Positions 45,746 to 55,185 of a DNA stretch of 64,000 bases are shown one piece after another. Under the pieces are notes generated by a model that did no database searches, had not been told where the DNA came from, and worked only from the letters and a program-made list of their open reading frames with translations. Every line of letters starts with the position of its first letter. The first letter of the stretch is position 1. The position numbers and the translations under genes are program-made. The stretch is from Desulfobulbaceae bacterium BRH_c16a (GTDB lineage Bacteria > Desulfobacterota > Desulfobulbia > Desulfobulbales > Desulfocapsaceae). The DNA lies in NCBI GenBank assembly GCA_000961725.1, contig LADS01000066.1, positions 1 through 64,000 on the forward strand, written 5' to 3'.

Positions 45746-47412
45746 AAGACGAACAGCACATATCCTCCGAACAAGAGGTCATCCGTCTGCGCAAGGAATG
45801 CGCTTATCTGGAAAGAAAACTCGCCCGCCTGCGAGAGCAGCAGATTCGGCAGGAAAAAATCGACGATATCAATAGACGTCACCTGAAGCTCACTAACGAA
45901 AAACTCCTGCAATACCATCACCAGGCGCAACAGGAAAATAATTCAAAGTCCGATTTCCTGGCCAACATGAGCCATGAAATCCGCACTCCCCTTAATATCA
46001 TTCTCGGCATGGCCAACCTGCTGGCGGATACCGAACTGAACACGTCCCAAATCCGATACCTGAACAGTCTTCGGGTGACCGGACGGCAGCTCATGGAGAT
46101 TCTCAACAACATCCTGGAATTTTCCCGTATCGACGCCGGAAAAATCACCATCGAACCCGAACCTTTCAGTCTGGAAAAGATACTCAACCAACTGGAAGCT
46201 TCGATACTGCCACTGTGTATTCACAAAAATTTGCAGTATTCCGTGGAAGTAGATTCACTTCTTGTGATGGAGAGGATCGGCGACCCTCTAAAGATTTTCC
46301 AGATACTTCTCAATCTGATAAACAATGCGGTAAAATTCACGCCAAACGGCTCCATCACCCTCAAAATCAAGGAAAATTTCAAAGTACCCGGAAACCTTAT
46401 TCTCAGCGTCATCGATACCGGAATCGGTATTTCCGAAGAACAGCAGATAATCATCTTCGACCGTTTCACCCAGGCTCACGACTCCCTTGCCCAGCAACAT
46501 AGCGGTGCGGGGCTCGGGCTGGCTATCAGCCAGAAGCTGACCAAGGCCATGGGAGGAGAACTCAAGGTCCAAAGCGCACTTGGGCGAGGATCGATATTCA
46601 GCTGTTCCCTTCCGCTCCCGCCTGCCGAGCCATCGGACAGAAGAAGAGTTCGCCTTGACGCCTCCTTCATTACTCCGGACAGCTTCCCGGAACTGGAAAT
46701 TCTGGTGGTCGATGACATCAAAGACAATATCGAGGTAATCCGGGCGTATCTGAAGGATTACCCTATCCACATGGAAGCGGCCGAAAACGGCAAGGAAGCA
46801 CTGGACCGTCTGGCGACAGATACGTTCGACCTCATTCTCATGGATGTTCGCATGCCGGTAATGGATGGCATCACCGCTACCAAAGAGATCAGGTCGAGGC
46901 AATCGCAAGGCACCCTGCATCCGCAGACCATTCTGGCGATAACCGCCCATGCCTTCCAGGAGCAGAAAAACAAATTCCTTAAAGCCGGTTTTGACGGGGT
47001 GCTGAGCAAACCTTTTTTCAAGAAGGAGTTGATCCAGACTATTTACAAGTATGCCATCGAAAATCAAGAGGCCCCCCTGCCGGCGAAATCGGGCAATAAA
47101 GCCATCGGATACTGTCTCGAGCACGATCAACCGGAAGATGTCCCCGACTCACTGAGGGAACTGCTCCCGGACCTGCTCAGGACCATCGCCGAAGATCTGC
47201 GTACGATGAAATTGGCACTGCAGGAAAACGACTATGAAAATCTCTACGCCAAAGCTCATGCTTTGCGTGGCGTTGCCGGCATGTTCGGTTTCCAGAAACT
47301 GGCATCGCTGACAATCGATCTCTCGCAAACGGTTAAATCGGGAAACCTTATCGTCGCAGACGAAATATTCAACACCCTCGACGTTTACCTTGACCTGCTC
47401 CAAAGACCTTAA
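45742..47412 (+). CDS. Hybrid histidine kinase: coiled coil, HisKA/HATPase, receiver, Hpt
   Basis: The 556-residue protein starts GTG at 45742. Residues 1-70 are a coiled coil without any recognisable sensor domain; HisKA has NMSHEIRTPLNIILGMANLL; HATPase_c has NLINNAVKFTPNG, DTGIGIS and GAGLGLAISQKL; a receiver follows (VVDDIKDN, phospho-Asp in LILMDVRMPVMDG, SKPFFKKELIQ), and an Hpt region ends it (YAKAHALRGVAGMFGFQKLA). It has no membrane spans. A cytoplasmic FIST protein as its input is the obvious guess from the 4-nt overlap. Confidence 0.92.
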   Translation: MKDEQHISSEQEVIRLRKECAYLERKLARLREQQIRQEKIDDINRRHLKLTNEKLLQYHHQAQQENNSKSDFLANMSHEIRTPLNIILGMANLLADTELNTSQIRYLNSLRVTGRQLMEILNNILEFSRIDAGKITIEPEPFSLEKILNQLEASILPLCIHKNLQYSVEVDSLLVMERIGDPLKIFQILLNLINNAVKFTPNGSITLKIKENFKVPGNLILSVIDTGIGISEEQQIIIFDRFTQAHDSLAQQHSGAGLGLAISQKLTKAMGGELKVQSALGRGSIFSCSLPLPPAEPSDRRRVRLDASFITPDSFPELEILVVDDIKDNIEVIRAYLKDYPIHMEAAENGKEALDRLATDTFDLILMDVRMPVMDGITATKEIRSRQSQGTLHPQTILAITAHAFQEQKNKFLKAGFDGVLSKPFFKKELIQTIYKYAIENQEAPLPAKSGNKAIGYCLEHDQPEDVPDSLRELLPDLLRTIAEDLRTMKLALQENDYENLYAKAHALRGVAGMFGFQKLASLTIDLSQTVKSGNLIVADEIFNTLDVYLDLLQRP

Positions 47413-47440
47413 GAGGCATTTTCCATAAGTACTGCTGCGA

Positions 47441-47836
47441 CTACCTTCTATTCAGGCACATGTGTTCGAGCTGCGGTCCTGCGATTTTCCAGTCCACGCA
47501 GGGTCTGGTGAAGCCTTTCGGCATGATGAGGGGACAGCCGAAAGCCGAATCGTCGATATAGACATCGCCATACGCCTTGGGACTGGCCGTCCAGATATCC
47601 TGGTCTGGATTTCTGTTCACCCCATACAGTTTGATTCCGTTCGACTCAAGGTACTGCACAGCATTAAGGAGCAGGTTGCTGCCTTCCGGGCTGTTCGATC
47701 GCATGGTAAACAGGATTAACTTTGCCCCGTGCCGCTGCAATTTCTTGAGCCAGGCGATCGCCCCAGGCACCGGTTGGCCGATGTCGGGATATCGGTGATC
47801 GACCACCGTTCCATCAAAATCAATACAAATATACAT
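47441..47836 (-). CDS. HAD-superfamily hydrolase, small
   Basis: The 131-residue protein begins MYICIDFDGTVVDHRYPDIG with the DxDGT nucleophile motif, then GAKLILFTMRSNS (motif II Thr) and VYIDDSAFGCPLI (motif IV DD). It is a compact capless HAD, found also in phage and capsule loci; substrate unknown. GGAGGATACCCCTAAAA precedes the ATG. It stands alone between convergent kinase and the divergent side of recD2. Confidence 0.85.
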   Translation of the reverse strand: MYICIDFDGTVVDHRYPDIGQPVPGAIAWLKKLQRHGAKLILFTMRSNSPEGSNLLLNAVQYLESNGIKLYGVNRNPDQDIWTASPKAYGDVYIDDSAFGCPLIMPKGFTRPCVDWKIAGPQLEHMCLNRR

Positions 47837-47992
47837 TTTTAGGGGTATCCTCCGGAGATCGTTTTTTGATGCTTTTGCATTGCTATCTTAATGCATCTCT
47901 AATTCATTTTGCAACTTCTACGCCGGTGGCGTGGCAAAAAGATCGTGCACACGGCCAATCGATAGACGGAGCATTCGCCCCCAAGGACTTCA

Positions 47993-50464
47993 TCATCCTC
48001 TCCCTGCAAGAAGCAGCTGCAAAGCGGTTTGCCGTTTGCCGGTATCCTGCCGGCGAACCGCCATCGCCAGGGCCTTGCGGGTGCCGACCAGGACGGCAAG
48101 CCGGCGGGCTCTGGTAAGCCCGGTATAGACGAGATTGCGAAAAAGCATTTTGAAATGCTGGGTCAGAACCGGCATGATAACTGCGGCGAATTCACTGCCC
48201 TGTGATTTATGAATGGTAATCGCATAGGCTAAATCGAGCTCAAGGATATCATCTCTTTGATAGGTAACCCGGCGGTCATCCGGAGAAAAAACCACCACGC
48301 ATCTGAGAGCGACGTTGTCGATGGTTTCAATGCGGCCGATATCCCCATTAAAAACATTGAGTTCGTAATTATTTCGGCGGTGGATGACCCGGTCTCCGTC
48401 GCGAAATATCCGTTCGCCCACCTGCAGCTGGGCCTTACCGGGGGCCGGCGGATTGGCCGCCTCCTGGATCACCCGGTTGAGATTGGCGGTACCCAGGCTG
48501 CCGCGAGTCATCGGTGTGAGGATCTGGATCTCATTTTCACGCCCGTAGTACTTGGGAATCCACTGCAGGTAGAGGCGCACCACGGCATCGACGGCGGCAA
48601 GGCCGTAATGGAGAGTGGACCAGGGATGTACCTTGGCAAGAACCGCCTTCAACTCCTCGACATTGCCTTCAGCCTGCCTGATCTTCTGCAACTCCACATG
48701 CTGAAATTTTTTTGGGATGACAAAGTCCTGTTCGTAGGAGGACTGAATCTGCTCTTCTGTTCTGAACTCATAAGGATTCTCAGCAGTTGACAGACCTTCC
48801 AGGTGTTCGGTCTGAAATGCATAAAAGCGTTTGACGCGCGTGACGAAGTCGAGTTGCTCCCTGGTCGCCTCATCCGAATCGATGAACAGGCAATCGGTTT
48901 TTTCCTTCCAGATGTCAGGTCGCTTAAAAGGCGAATCGATATGCGGTGTTATCCCTTTGTTGATCTGATGGGCGTATTCGATAATCTTCGACTCCCTGGC
49001 CTGGCGAAAGACCTCGGTAAGACGGAAAGTCGGCACAGCTTCCGACTCGATGATATCCCGCAGCACATTGCCGGCGCCGACAGCCGGCAGCTGATCGGCA
49101 TCGCCGATAAAAAGCACCTGACAGGCGGGCGGGACCGCCTTCAGCAGGGAAGCGGTGAGAGAGATGTCGAGCATCGAGCACTCATCGACGATGAGAAAGT
49201 CGGCCCGCAGCGGCTGCTCCTCGTTTCTCTGGAAGGTCCCGTTCTGCCATTCCAGCAGGCGGTGCAGGGTTTTTGCCTCGCGCCCTATTACCTCGGCCAT
49301 GCGCTGGGCGGCCCGACCGGTCGGAGCGGCAAGAAGAACGCGTTTGCCAAGATACTCAAGCAGCCTGACGACAACCAGGGTGGTAGTGGTCTTGCCGCAG
49401 CCGGGGCCGCCGGTCAGCACCGAAAAACGGTTAGCCGCAACCGACCTTACGGCAAAAGCCTGCTCCCTGCTGAGTGCTATTTCCTGTTGGGAGCAGTAAC
49501 GGTCGATCCAGCGGTCGATAAACTTGTCATCGATGTTTTCCGGATAGGCCATGCTGCGGATTCTGTCGGCGACATAGGCCTCGTCATAGTAGAGCGACTT
49601 GGAATAGTAGCAGATGCGCTCCCCTTCGCCTGGATGAAGCAGCACCCGCACCTTCAGAAGGTTTTCCGCCTCCATCAGGCGCAGAATCTCGACCAGCCGG
49701 TCAGCCGGATCAAAACCCAGCAGGGTCTGCACCTCGGTAGTTATCTGGGTCGACAGCAGATAACAGTGGCCCTGTTCCCGGCCGGCAGCCAGAACATGGC
49801 GAACGGCAGCCGTTATCCGCTGCTCGCTGTCTGGTGCCAGGCCGATGCTGAGCGCGACTTTATCGGCGGAAAAAAAACCGATCCCGTAGAAATCACCGGC
49901 GAGCCGGTAAGGGTCGCGACTGACGAGGCTGATCGCCTCTTCGCCGTATTTTTTGTAGATCCTCACGGCAAAAAGGGTCGAGATGCCGTGACCCTGAAGA
50001 AACATCATCACTTCCCGCACCATCCGGTGCTCGCGCCAGGCTTCCTCGATCATCTGCAGCTTTTTCCCGGCAATACCCGGAACCTCGACCAGCCTGCCGA
50101 TATCCCGTTCGAAGACCTCCAGGGTCTTCCCCTGAAAGTGGCGGACAATCTTGCCGGCTGTTTTCGGTCCGACACCATGAATGAGGCCGGACCCCAGGTA
50201 CTTTTCCAGCGCCGCGGCCGTGGCCGGCTTTTTTTCAATCGCCTTTTCAGCCTTGAACTGTCTGCCGAACTGGGGGTGCACAGTCCAGGCGCCATGGAAT
50301 TCCATGGTCGAGCCGGCAAAAACCTGGGTCTGGTGCACCGTCACCGTTTCCATGGAATTGGGGCTCTCAAAGGGAGCGACCCGCAGCACGGACCAGCCGC
50401 TGTCTGAATTGTGATAGGTGACCCGCTGGACGATGCCTTTCAGGGTTTCTGTAATAGCTGCCAT
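47993..50464 (-). CDS. recD2: RecD2-type ATP-dependent DNA helicase
   Basis: The 823-residue helicase has a helix-hairpin-helix N-region (GSGLIHGVGPKTAGKIVRHF), Walker A GGPGCGKTTTTLVVVRLLEY, Walker B FLIVDECSMLDISL, FIGDADQLPAVGAGNVLRDI, and the C-terminal motifs DLAYAITIHKSQGSEFAAVI and NLVYTGLTRARRLAVLVG. It is a superfamily 1B 5'-3' helicase. RecD2 occurs in bacteria without a RecBC partner. ATG 50464 is chosen over an upstream GTG because MAAITETLKGIVQRV matches the family start. No clear ribosome-binding site. Confidence 0.93.
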   Translation of the reverse strand: MAAITETLKGIVQRVTYHNSDSGWSVLRVAPFESPNSMETVTVHQTQVFAGSTMEFHGAWTVHPQFGRQFKAEKAIEKKPATAAALEKYLGSGLIHGVGPKTAGKIVRHFQGKTLEVFERDIGRLVEVPGIAGKKLQMIEEAWREHRMVREVMMFLQGHGISTLFAVRIYKKYGEEAISLVSRDPYRLAGDFYGIGFFSADKVALSIGLAPDSEQRITAAVRHVLAAGREQGHCYLLSTQITTEVQTLLGFDPADRLVEILRLMEAENLLKVRVLLHPGEGERICYYSKSLYYDEAYVADRIRSMAYPENIDDKFIDRWIDRYCSQQEIALSREQAFAVRSVAANRFSVLTGGPGCGKTTTTLVVVRLLEYLGKRVLLAAPTGRAAQRMAEVIGREAKTLHRLLEWQNGTFQRNEEQPLRADFLIVDECSMLDISLTASLLKAVPPACQVLFIGDADQLPAVGAGNVLRDIIESEAVPTFRLTEVFRQARESKIIEYAHQINKGITPHIDSPFKRPDIWKEKTDCLFIDSDEATREQLDFVTRVKRFYAFQTEHLEGLSTAENPYEFRTEEQIQSSYEQDFVIPKKFQHVELQKIRQAEGNVEELKAVLAKVHPWSTLHYGLAAVDAVVRLYLQWIPKYYGRENEIQILTPMTRGSLGTANLNRVIQEAANPPAPGKAQLQVGERIFRDGDRVIHRRNNYELNVFNGDIGRIETIDNVALRCVVVFSPDDRRVTYQRDDILELDLAYAITIHKSQGSEFAAVIMPVLTQHFKMLFRNLVYTGLTRARRLAVLVGTRKALAMAVRRQDTGKRQTALQLLLAGRG

Positions 50465-50558
50465 AGATGGGAGTATGACCACTGCCGATGCCTTTTCGGC
50501 ACCATTTTCCAGAAGTTGTTAAATGATTGTTGTGGGCGGATCTTACCGCAATTGATGA

Positions 50559-51116
50559 TCAATTTACCTTCTGAAGACGGATTCCGTCGCCAAACCGTAT
50601 CCCCTGACCGGCGGCGACCATGGCATCTATTTTTTCATGCACCTCGCCGAGAGGAATGCGCAAGGCGACCGAGAGCTGTTCCGCGGTATAGTAGCCAAAT
50701 CCAGAATCGTCCTGGAGCTGTGGAACAAGACCGGGATGATTTTCCTGAAACAGGCGATGCAGGCCCTCCCTGGCTGCGTCCGGGATGTTTTCATAGAGAA
50801 ACTGCATGGCCGCGTGAATAAGATACGATTCTTCCCTGGCCCGGCCGCCTTCTGCTGCCGTTACCACTTCGACCGCATCCGCGAGACTGCTGAATTGGTC
50901 ATGCAGCGCTTTAATAATTCTGGCGGAGTCATAGGGGGACAAGCAGTTGCAATTGCAGCCAATAAGTATTTTGCTGCACTCCGGGCATTCCTCATATTGG
51001 CAGCCGAAACTATGGGCCGCCCCCTCCGGCTGACGACACCTGGGACATTCACTGCCGACAAATAAAGTCCGCTCCGAGCCTACCCTCATCCTCTCCGGAT
51101 ATCTTTTTATCGTCAT
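50559..51116 (-). CDS. Zinc-ribbon plus winged-helix-like hypothetical protein
   Basis: The 185-residue protein has Cys pairs SECPRCRQPEG, SFGCQYEECPECSKILIGCN and CNCLSPY around residues 23-60, forming one or two zinc ribbons. A charged helix region (residues 70-130) and a C-terminal part (GYYTAEQLSVALRIPLGEVH) resembling a small DNA-binding or coupling domain follow. I do not know the family. It begins 94 nt upstream of recD2 and shares its orientation, so an operon with the helicase is possible. Confidence 0.7.
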   Translation of the reverse strand: MTIKRYPERMRVGSERTLFVGSECPRCRQPEGAAHSFGCQYEECPECSKILIGCNCNCLSPYDSARIIKALHDQFSSLADAVEVVTAAEGGRAREESYLIHAAMQFLYENIPDAAREGLHRLFQENHPGLVPQLQDDSGFGYYTAEQLSVALRIPLGEVHEKIDAMVAAGQGIRFGDGIRLQKVN

Positions 51117-51181
51117 CGCCTGCTCCCTTCCAGGAGGCTGTCAGAGAATGCCAAGCTCAACCCGGAAATAAGGTCTATCCT

Positions 51182-51616
51182 TTAGATATCCTTGAAGCCC
51201 TTTGCAGAACCCAGTCCGATAATATACGCTTCGGACTTTTTTTCCAGATCGACAAACTCCATACCGACTCTGAACTTCCCTTCCACCGCACTGATGTTCC
51301 TTACCAAGGCCCTTGATATTACTTTCTGTTTACCGAGAAAGAACCCGATCTTCACAGGTTGCGCCTCGTTGAGCTGTGAAGGGAGAAGTATCGCAAGGCC
51401 GTTTTTCGAGATATCAAGCAGATGTCCCGTCTTTTCAAAATTGGTCGAGACTACCTTGACCGGTATGCTTTTTACGGCAAGAAGCGAATAGAGATCATTA
51501 TCTGCAATTCTTGCCCAAGCTCTTTTTCCCAGTGGATTTTCAGCCTCATACTCCCAATCTACTCCCAAACCGTCCAGGGAGGGGATATCATCCCAGCTTG
51601 ATTTTTTTTCCGCCAT
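51182..51616 (-). CDS. PilZ domain protein, paralogue A
   Basis: The 144-residue protein has a short N-terminal region (SSWDDIPSLDGLGVDWEYEA), the PilZ RxxxR motif in LGKRAWARIADND, and DISKNG about 31 residues later (GHLLDISKNGLAILL). Both c-di-GMP-binding motifs are present, so binding is likely. It shares the start WDDIPSL, LGKRAW and GFFLGK blocks with a second copy at 55186-55611, a tandem-like duplication separated by four genes. Target unknown. Confidence 0.85.
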   Translation of the reverse strand: MAEKKSSWDDIPSLDGLGVDWEYEAENPLGKRAWARIADNDLYSLLAVKSIPVKVVSTNFEKTGHLLDISKNGLAILLPSQLNEAQPVKIGFFLGKQKVISRALVRNISAVEGKFRVGMEFVDLEKKSEAYIIGLGSAKGFKDI

Positions 51617-51796
51617 TTCTTTCCCCACACAAAATACAGTTGTAAAACGAACCGCTCGGACTTAATTACCATATAAACTTATATCCATATTGAGCGGAAA
51701 GAACAAGTATTTGCCTTATTTTGCATTTCCGGAAGTTCTTCGACAATCTCTACGGGATTATCATCCTTAAATTACTTCACAAAGGAAATCAACATC

Positions 51797-52765
51797 ATGC
51801 CACCTGTTTTAGAAGTTGACAACTGGAGACACTCGCATGTCTTTGATCAAGGCAACCCATTGGCCGAAAGAAACACTCTCTGGGCAGTCATACTGACAAC
51901 TGTCATGATGATTACCGAGATTACCGGCGGATGGATATTCAATTCGATGGCTCTATTGGCTGACGGCTGGCACATGAGTTCCCATGTTCTGGCGCTCGGT
52001 CTATCGGTACTTGCGTATGGAGCCGCACGTCGATTCGCCCATGATACAAGATTTGCTTTTGGCACCTGGAAGATCGAGATACTGGGCGGTTATACAAGCG
52101 CCTTATTTCTGGTTGTGGTCGCTGGACTGATGTTGTACCAATCGGTGGAACGCCTGTTAAGCCCGGTTGCAATTCATTACAATCAGGCAATTGGAATTGC
52201 CATACTCGGCCTGATAGTCAATCTTGCCTGTGCCTGGCTGTTGAAAGGCGGACACAGTCACGATCATCACCACCACGAACAGAGCGAAAATCACGGCCAC
52301 CATCATGATTTGAATTTACGTTCTGCGTACTTGCATGTCATTGCCGACGCTGCCACCTCAGTTCTTGCCATCATAGCGTTGACCGGTGGTAAATTTTGGG
52401 GTGCACAGTGGCTCGACCCGGTTATGGGTATCGTCGGTGCCGGTCTGGTCGCTGTCTGGGCCTATGGTCTATTACGTGATACCGGCAGAGTGTTGCTTGA
52501 CGCCGAAATGGATTCGCCTGTGGTTACGGAGATAAGAGAAGCAATTGAAGCCGGCCCGGTCAATGCTGAGATCTCGGATTTACATGTCTGGCGAGTCGGC
52601 AAGGGCAAATATGCTTGTATTCTTTCACTGGTAACCAGTGACTTGATCGGATCCGACTACTTCAAACGGCAGTTACGTATACACGAAGAACTCGTACACA
52701 TTTCGGTAGAAGTAAATCATCACTTGCCTGAAGTGGATTTCGCGACCATGAAAAAAGAGGGTTGA
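51797..52765 (+). CDS. Cation diffusion facilitator (CDF, DmeF-like) metal exporter
   Basis: The 322-residue protein has about six spans, an amphipathic His loop between them (GHSHDHHHHEQSENHGHHHD, residues 153-172) that binds metal, and conserved membrane metal sites (MALLADGWHMSSHVLALGLS with its Asp/His, and VIADAATSVLAIIALTGGKF). DmeF-type proteins export Co2+ or other divalent cations. Ribosome site AAAGGAAA 9 nt before ATG 51797. A dmeR/rcnR regulator is not nearby. Confidence 0.92.
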   Translation: MPPVLEVDNWRHSHVFDQGNPLAERNTLWAVILTTVMMITEITGGWIFNSMALLADGWHMSSHVLALGLSVLAYGAARRFAHDTRFAFGTWKIEILGGYTSALFLVVVAGLMLYQSVERLLSPVAIHYNQAIGIAILGLIVNLACAWLLKGGHSHDHHHHEQSENHGHHHDLNLRSAYLHVIADAATSVLAIIALTGGKFWGAQWLDPVMGIVGAGLVAVWAYGLLRDTGRVLLDAEMDSPVVTEIREAIEAGPVNAEISDLHVWRVGKGKYACILSLVTSDLIGSDYFKRQLRIHEELVHISVEVNHHLPEVDFATMKKEG

Positions 52766-52940
52766 GGCGTTTTAGAGAAAATTGCAGCGCTCAGAGTAAA
52801 AAAATACATTGAATACCTTACGTACAGCTCAGTCTTTTCTTTATAAAATATATTTGATGATCTCATCTTCCGGTCATTTTATCGCAAAGGAGTTTCATCC
52901 CATCGAGCCGATTTAAGCAACAGGCAGGAAGGCAATGCCA

Positions 52941-54287
52941 ATGAAACTTCCATCCCTACGAATGCCAAAAGCGCTGCACATTGCGATAGCCGGTATTCTT
53001 GTGATCTCCGCGTGCACCACTCCCATGCCGGATTCACAATCTTTAAGACTGGGCCCAATTGACGGCCGACCGATTCTTCTCTATGGCCAAACGGCTCAAG
53101 AGACTCGAGATCGCCTGCTGGAAGATAAAGTCGAGACAGACGAAGAACTGGATCAGTTGCAACAGCTGATACGAATCGATCAGGCGATTACCAGCAGGCC
53201 GCTCGCCGCCGGAAATCGGGTTGAACTGCTGGTTGATGGGCCTATGGCTTTTGCCGGCATGTTCAAGGCCATGCAAAGCGCCCGCCATCATATTCACGTA
53301 GAAACCTTTATTCTCGATGACGACAGGATAGGACAGCAGTTCGCCGATATTATCCTGGACCGCCGGAAGGCAGGCGTGGAAGTACGAATCATATTCGATG
53401 CTTTCGGTATATTGGGCAGCGAGGCGGCATATTTTCAGCAGCTTCGTGAAAATGGAGTCCAGCTGCACAATTTCAATCCTATCAATCCCATCGAAAATCC
53501 GGCGATCTGGCGAATCAACATCCGCCATCACCGTAAAATCCTGGTGGTGGACGGTCGTATCGCATTTACCGGCGGGATGAACATCAGTGATGTCTACAAC
53601 AGCAGTTCCCATTTTGCATCGAGCAGCCAATCATCCGATATTACAGACAACTGGCGGGATACCCATGTGCGCCTGGAAGGGCCGATCGTGGCTGATTTCC
53701 AGCACCTGTTTGTCGATTTGTGGAGCAGGTTAAGCGATCAGACAGCTCTTTCAGGACTCAATTATTTCCCTCTTCCGGAACAGGAGGGATCGACTCTTGT
53801 GCGGGTAATGGTGACTACCGGCGGGGTAGTTGAATACAAAATATATGAAGTGTATTCGGCCGTCTTTGCCCATGCACGCCGTCGTATATGGGTTACTCAA
53901 GGGTACTTTTCTCCCGACCACCGGTTTCTGGAAATCCTCAAAAGCGCTGCACGGCGGGGGGTGGATGTGCGCCTGTTACTGCCCGGACTTACCGATTCAT
54001 GGCTCACCGTGAGTTCCTCACGTTCGCACTATACCGGCCTTTTAAAGGCTGGAGTCCGAATATTTGAGCGAAAAGACGTGCTCCAGCATGCCAAAACAGC
54101 CGTAGTCGACGGTATCTGGTCCACTGTCGGGTCGACCAACCTGGATTACCGAAGTTTTTTTCATTCCAACGAAGCCAATGCCATCATTTATGAACGTAGT
54201 TTTGGCAGGCAAATGGAAGAGCTTTTTCTTAAAGACCAGGAACTCAATGAAGAGATCACCTTACAGAGGTGGAAGAAGCGTTCGTAG
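52941..54287 (+). CDS. Cardiolipin synthase-like phospholipase D protein, lipoprotein
   Basis: The 448-residue protein has two HKD motifs: NIRHHRKILVVDGRIAFTGG and LQHAKTAVVDGIWSTVGSTN, the double PLD-domain layout of bacterial cardiolipin synthases of the ClsB/ClsC type. An N-terminal lipobox (VISACTTP after a hydrophobic stretch) suggests a membrane-anchored lipoprotein rather than the usual two-helix anchor. ATG 52941 is preferred over 52935 since AGGAAGG lies 8 nt upstream. Confidence 0.88.
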   Translation: MKLPSLRMPKALHIAIAGILVISACTTPMPDSQSLRLGPIDGRPILLYGQTAQETRDRLLEDKVETDEELDQLQQLIRIDQAITSRPLAAGNRVELLVDGPMAFAGMFKAMQSARHHIHVETFILDDDRIGQQFADIILDRRKAGVEVRIIFDAFGILGSEAAYFQQLRENGVQLHNFNPINPIENPAIWRINIRHHRKILVVDGRIAFTGGMNISDVYNSSSHFASSSQSSDITDNWRDTHVRLEGPIVADFQHLFVDLWSRLSDQTALSGLNYFPLPEQEGSTLVRVMVTTGGVVEYKIYEVYSAVFAHARRRIWVTQGYFSPDHRFLEILKSAARRGVDVRLLLPGLTDSWLTVSSSRSHYTGLLKAGVRIFERKDVLQHAKTAVVDGIWSTVGSTNLDYRSFFHSNEANAIIYERSFGRQMEELFLKDQELNEEITLQRWKKRS

Positions 54288-54635
54288 CCAGCGTTTGAAG
54301 GAATCGGTGGGCCGTCTTTTTGAATATTGGCTCTGACCGGAACAGATGAAGCGGCAGGATCTTCACCCTGCAGGTTCTGTTCTTTTTTCTGCTCTCTCCG
54401 ATGGTCGGGCAAAAACCCAGTTGCATGACATGTAATATGTCTTCCTATCTCTTATGTAGTACTTCCTGGATGTAATTATCATAATGTGCTTGCCCGAAAA
54501 TATGTGGGTGTGTTATATGTTAGGTGATTCAACCATAGACCGGGAGGTGAATATACGAGTAATGTCCAGGGAATGACCATTCCAAACCATCCAACTCGCC
54601 GTTATTTTAAAATAAAGACGTAATGGAGGACCGCC
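54288..54635. other. Intergenic stretch after cls gene
   Basis: No gene seen. It contains the T-rich TTCTTTTTTCTGC stretch near 54385, and the ribosome-binding site (GGAGGACCGCC) for the next gene. Confidence 0.4.
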
Positions 54636-55100
54636 ATGACTGCTTATTGCTTTCGTAAAAGGTTGTCCTATGTACTTGCTCAATTTTCCTTGACAACTAA
54701 AGTATGTTTGTTCGTCGCACTATTATTTGGACTGTACTTCGCGGTTCAAACGCCTCTGCCATCATATGACAGCCACCAAGACACAGCGAAAATCACTTCA
54801 GGTAAAATCAAGAACCAGCTTGCCGGATTAGCTGTCCGGAAGAACAATTCACACCCCTCAAAACCCGATGCCACTTTTTGCATGACCCTCTCCGACATCT
54901 ACAGTTTGAAAATGTACTTGAATCAAGGCGATAAAGTCGCCACGGCTAAATTATTCGATAGAGGCGCCTGTGCCATAATTAAACCGTGTCCCAATCTTCA
55001 AATTATGGAAGAAAAAGGAGATATAGTTCATGTTCGAGGTGAAGGAATAGCACAAAGCCTCTGGACATTCAGGGGGTCGTTTGAAGTAAGCCAGAAATAG
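54636..55100 (+). CDS. Hypothetical single-span protein
   Basis: The 154-residue protein has a membrane span at residues 20-42 (TKVCLFVALLFGLYFAVQTP) and a soluble domain with three cysteines (DATFCMTLSDIYSLKMYLNQ, FDRGACAIIKPCPNLQIM). The soluble part looks like a small beta-rich domain. Function unknown. GGAGG 5 nt before the ATG. It precedes the second PilZ gene, which is convergent. Confidence 0.7.
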   Translation: MTAYCFRKRLSYVLAQFSLTTKVCLFVALLFGLYFAVQTPLPSYDSHQDTAKITSGKIKNQLAGLAVRKNNSHPSKPDATFCMTLSDIYSLKMYLNQGDKVATAKLFDRGACAIIKPCPNLQIMEEKGDIVHVRGEGIAQSLWTFRGSFEVSQK

Positions 55101-55185
55101 TCAGACTCACACCCTTCATCTCGACGACACATCCATGACCAAGTGCCATAGCCACATCATCGATAGGAGCACATCTTTCTTCACG

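Noticed and set aside
48803..50407. 534-codon plus-strand frame opposite recD2
   Set aside because: No domain pattern, while the recD2 helicase motifs are intact on the minus strand.
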